From CANDYO01 sp049653745 (GTDB lineage: Bacteria; Pseudomonadota; Alphaproteobacteria; Rickettsiales; CANDYO01), in assembly GCA_049653745.1 (NCBI GenBank), contig JBASGW010000064.1, positions 1 to 7,118 of the forward strand: a DNA stretch of 7,118 bases, given 5' to 3'. Position 1 is the first letter of the stretch. The number at the start of each line of letters is the position of its first letter. The position numbers were made by a program, and so were the translations under genes. Shown here piece after piece: positions 5,413 through 7,118 of the stretch. Below the pieces are notes generated by a model, which worked only from the letters and a program-made list of their open reading frames with translations, did no database searches and was not told the DNA's origin.

Positions 5413-6297
5413 TTAAATTTCTTTCTTCCTAAAATAATAAGTCATATAAAGGTTAGCGGTCATTATAATTGCTGCACCAATAAAAGTTTGAATATTTGGC
5501 ATTGTTCCATAAATTACAGCAGTTAATATTACTGTAAACACCAATCTAGTGTAACTAAAAGGCGCCAATAGCATTAAAGGCGCTAAAGAATATGCTAAGA
5601 ATATTACAGTTATATTAGCAACCGCTATAACAGCAACTGAAAAAAGCAATGCAACTTGAGAAAAATCAATTATTTGTAAACTAGTAACAGCAAATGGTAT
5701 TAGCATTATTGTTGATAAAGTCATGAAGTAGAAACTTTGTAACATATAATGTTGATTAGCTGTTTGTTTTTTACAAATAACTTCATATATTGCCCATAAT
5801 AAAATAGATCCCAAAGCACCAGCTATTCCTTCTAATGGTAGATCACTAAATTTAGGCTCTAAAATGATATACATACCTATCATATTAATGGCTATTAAAG
5901 CTAAAATATAGGTTCTAAATTTTTCACCAATAATATATCTAGCCATTAAAAACACCCATAAAGGACCTGTATAACCAAGCGCCGTGGCTTCATTTACACC
6001 TAACTTACTCAAGGAAAACATCCACATTGCCATAGCTATCATATTGCTTAAAGCTCTACCTACATATAAAAGAAAATCTTTCTTTTCCATATTTAGGGAA
6101 ATTGATTTTTTAGTTATTATAAGATAAATCAAACTGATAATTGCACCAAAGAAAGTTTGTGCTATTAACACCATAGGCAGGGGCATAGTTTTAGTGCATT
6201 CCAGCATAACTATACTCATTACTGGAAATAATAAGCAATTTAGTAACTTAAAACCTATTCCCAGAAGATAATTTTTATTGATCATAATAATACTCAT
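5413..6297 (-). CDS. EamA/DMT-family transporter
   Basis: An inner-membrane protein of 294 residues with about ten hydrophobic segments, the typical size and two-repeat layout of the drug/metabolite transporter superfamily. First EamA repeat, ~10-147: RALSNMIAMAMWMFSLSKLG, then VNEATALGYTGPLWVFLMA and IIGEK (A-x-A ... P ... GE pattern). Second repeat, ~158-288, ends APLMLLAPFSYTRLVFTVIL. Both ends are probably cytoplasmic. Substrate is not readable from sequence. Relatives in obligate intracellular bacteria include the S-adenosylmethionine carrier of Rickettsia, and others move riboflavin or amino acids; the present protein keeps the layout but not enough detail to choose. ATG codons at 6297 and 6285 (M5) are both possible; neither has a strong Shine-Dalgarno. 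It is the last gene of a minus-strand cluster, 43 bases after the DUF983 gene. Confidence 0.88.
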   Translation of the reverse strand: MSIIMINKNYLLGIGFKLLNCLLFPVMSIVMLECTKTMPLPMVLIAQTFFGAIISLIYLIITKKSISLNMEKKDFLLYVGRALSNMIAMAMWMFSLSKLGVNEATALGYTGPLWVFLMARYIIGEKFRTYILALIAINMIGMYIILEPKFSDLPLEGIAGALGSILLWAIYEVICKKQTANQHYMLQSFYFMTLSTIMLIPFAVTSLQIIDFSQVALLFSVAVIAVANITVIFLAYSLAPLMLLAPFSYTRLVFTVILTAVIYGTMPNIQTFIGAAIIMTANLYMTYYFRKKEI

Positions 6298-6340
6298 TTA
6301 TAAATTCAGAGCAGATTTTAACATTACTAAAAAGTAAATA

Positions 6341-6685
6341 CTATTTATTTTTTAAATACCATAATATAGAAATAAATACTCCCTTAGCTCTGGGTAATAT
6401 AATTAATATAAGCATAATCGAAATTATCGACCAAGTTATTACTAAAAGCCAATCAGGCCAATTATTATTAGGGCTAAACATAATTATAAAAGGAGCAATT
6501 AAGTGACCAACGATTAAAATAGTTAACCAAGCTGGACCATCATCAGCACTAATATTGCCAAAATATTCATCGCAAGAGTTACAATTAACTACCTGACGTA
6601 AATATTTAGAAAATAAGTCACCTTGATTGCAACTAGGGCATTTGCCTAAAGATCCTCTAACAATAACAGACCAGATATTACTCAT
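6341..6685 (-). CDS. DUF983 family zinc-ribbon membrane protein
   Basis: A 114-residue protein matching the DUF983 pattern. The N-terminal RGSLGKCPSCNQGDLFSKYL carries Cys 16 and 19, and CNSC adds Cys 35 and 38, a likely four-cysteine zinc ribbon in the cytoplasm. Next comes the family signature SADDGPAWLTILIVGHLIAP (47-66), starting the first transmembrane segment (~52-70). A second (~79-97) ends in ILPRAKG, the family's conserved LP..KG. The family is common in Alphaproteobacteria and has no firmly established function. The start is supported by AGGA 8 bases before the ATG at 6685. It sits 21 bases after the acidic protein gene and 43 before the transporter gene, so the three are probably one transcript. 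Confidence 0.92.
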   Translation of the reverse strand: MSNIWSVIVRGSLGKCPSCNQGDLFSKYLRQVVNCNSCDEYFGNISADDGPAWLTILIVGHLIAPFIIMFSPNNNWPDWLLVITWSIISIMLILIILPRAKGVFISILWYLKNK

Positions 6686-6706
6686 TTATTAATTCCTATA
6701 AAATGT

Positions 6707-7118
6707 CTAACTACTTAAACCAAATATTGTAGACAGCATTGCTCCTAAAATATTACTTTCTATTATTGGCTCTTCTCCATATATGGTAGCTGATATTGAA
6801 GCAACTTCAGGATCGTAAATTATAGCAAGAGGAGAAAAGCTAGGTGCACTGCTAGGGCTGCTTGTAGGGTTTACTGATGGCTCTGACTCATAGCTTTGCT
6901 CTTCATAATCTTGTTGATCATCATCATCCTCCTCTTCTTCTCCATTTTCACTAGTCTCATAACGCCCATCATATACCAACCTAAGAATGCTATCTTCTTC
7001 AACATTATCTTCATTACAGGCTCTAAATGCATGAATTAGGCTATTATAATCAGCAACTTCATTAGCCGCAGCTACGTTACCCTCAACCCGACCAATAAAT
7101 AGATTATATTCTTCTTCT
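6707..7118 (-). CDS. Acidic hypothetical protein (partial, 5' end outside window)
   Basis: The minus-strand frame ending at the TAG at 6707-6709 is open all the way to the right edge, so at least 136 residues are present and the start is off-window. The TTG at 6979 is only an internal codon; coding continues upstream as EEEYNLFIGRVEGNVAAANE, then VADYNSLIHAFRACNEDNVE and EDSILRL. Beyond this is a strongly acidic run (ENGEEEEDDDDQQDYEEQSYE), a Ser/Pro-rich linker (NPTSSPSSAPSFSP) and a more hydrophobic C-terminus (ESNILGAMLSTIFGLSS). I do not recognise it. The architecture suggests a mostly disordered or multidomain protein, perhaps surface- or host-directed, but no signal can be checked without the N-terminus. 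It precedes DUF983 by 21 bases. Confidence 0.75.
   Translation of the reverse strand, partial: EEEYNLFIGRVEGNVAAANEVADYNSLIHAFRACNEDNVEEDSILRLVYDGRYETSENGEEEEDDDDQQDYEEQSYESEPSVNPTSSPSSAPSFSPLAIIYDPEVASISATIYGEEPIIESNILGAMLSTIFGLSS

Overview
The window looks like chromosomal sequence of an AT-rich alphaproteobacterium, most likely a host-associated Rickettsiales or Rickettsiales-like bacterium. Evidence: GC is about one third by eye; coding uses A/T-ending codons; RecO carries the alphaproteobacterial-style ending (ECGATG ... YISPKTGRAISREAGEAY); and genes are short and compact, mixed with orphan proteins and decayed mobile DNA. The genus cannot be fixed from sequence alone.

Left part (1-2400). 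The window opens inside a + strand gene whose last ~100 codons are an Arg/Ser/Gly/Pro/Asp-rich tail built from 63-bp tandem repeats. The true frame begins at base 3 and stops at 311; a competing open frame over the same DNA is a shadow. A perfect ~20-bp inverted repeat (336-384) then serves as a probable bidirectional terminator between this gene and a convergent orphan gene (490-1251, -). The orphan has a clean sigma70-type promoter. Next to it lies the 3' half of an IS1-type transposase, broken by a frameshift (about 1345-1700, -). Then comes an orphan + strand gene (1765-2397) with an extended -10 promoter, a good ribosome binding site and a Ser/Thr-rich disordered C-terminus.

Middle (2400-4640). 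A tRNA-Pro(UGG) with encoded CCA lies on the minus strand. Upstream of it on the same strand is a tight three-gene cluster, read from 4639 down to 2760: a TM2-RDD fusion membrane protein, a CysQ/inositol-monophosphatase-family phosphatase, and an unrecognised 140-residue protein. Spacings are 2 and 12 bases. The tRNA seems to have its own promoter.

Right part (4680-7118). recO (+) starts 40 bp from the divergent TM2-RDD gene and lacks a visible Shine-Dalgarno. It converges with a minus-strand cluster, read from the right edge: an acidic unrecognised protein that continues beyond the window, a DUF983 zinc-ribbon membrane protein, and an EamA/DMT-family transporter.

Functionally this is mostly housekeeping (recombination repair, PAP turnover, tRNA, membrane transport), interspersed with lineage-specific orphans. 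I see no defence system, CRISPR array, toxin-antitoxin pair or biosynthetic cluster. The most useful observations are the corrected reading frames at both edges, the expandable repeat in the RNA-binding-like tail, the decaying IS1 copy and the two orphan genes flanking it.
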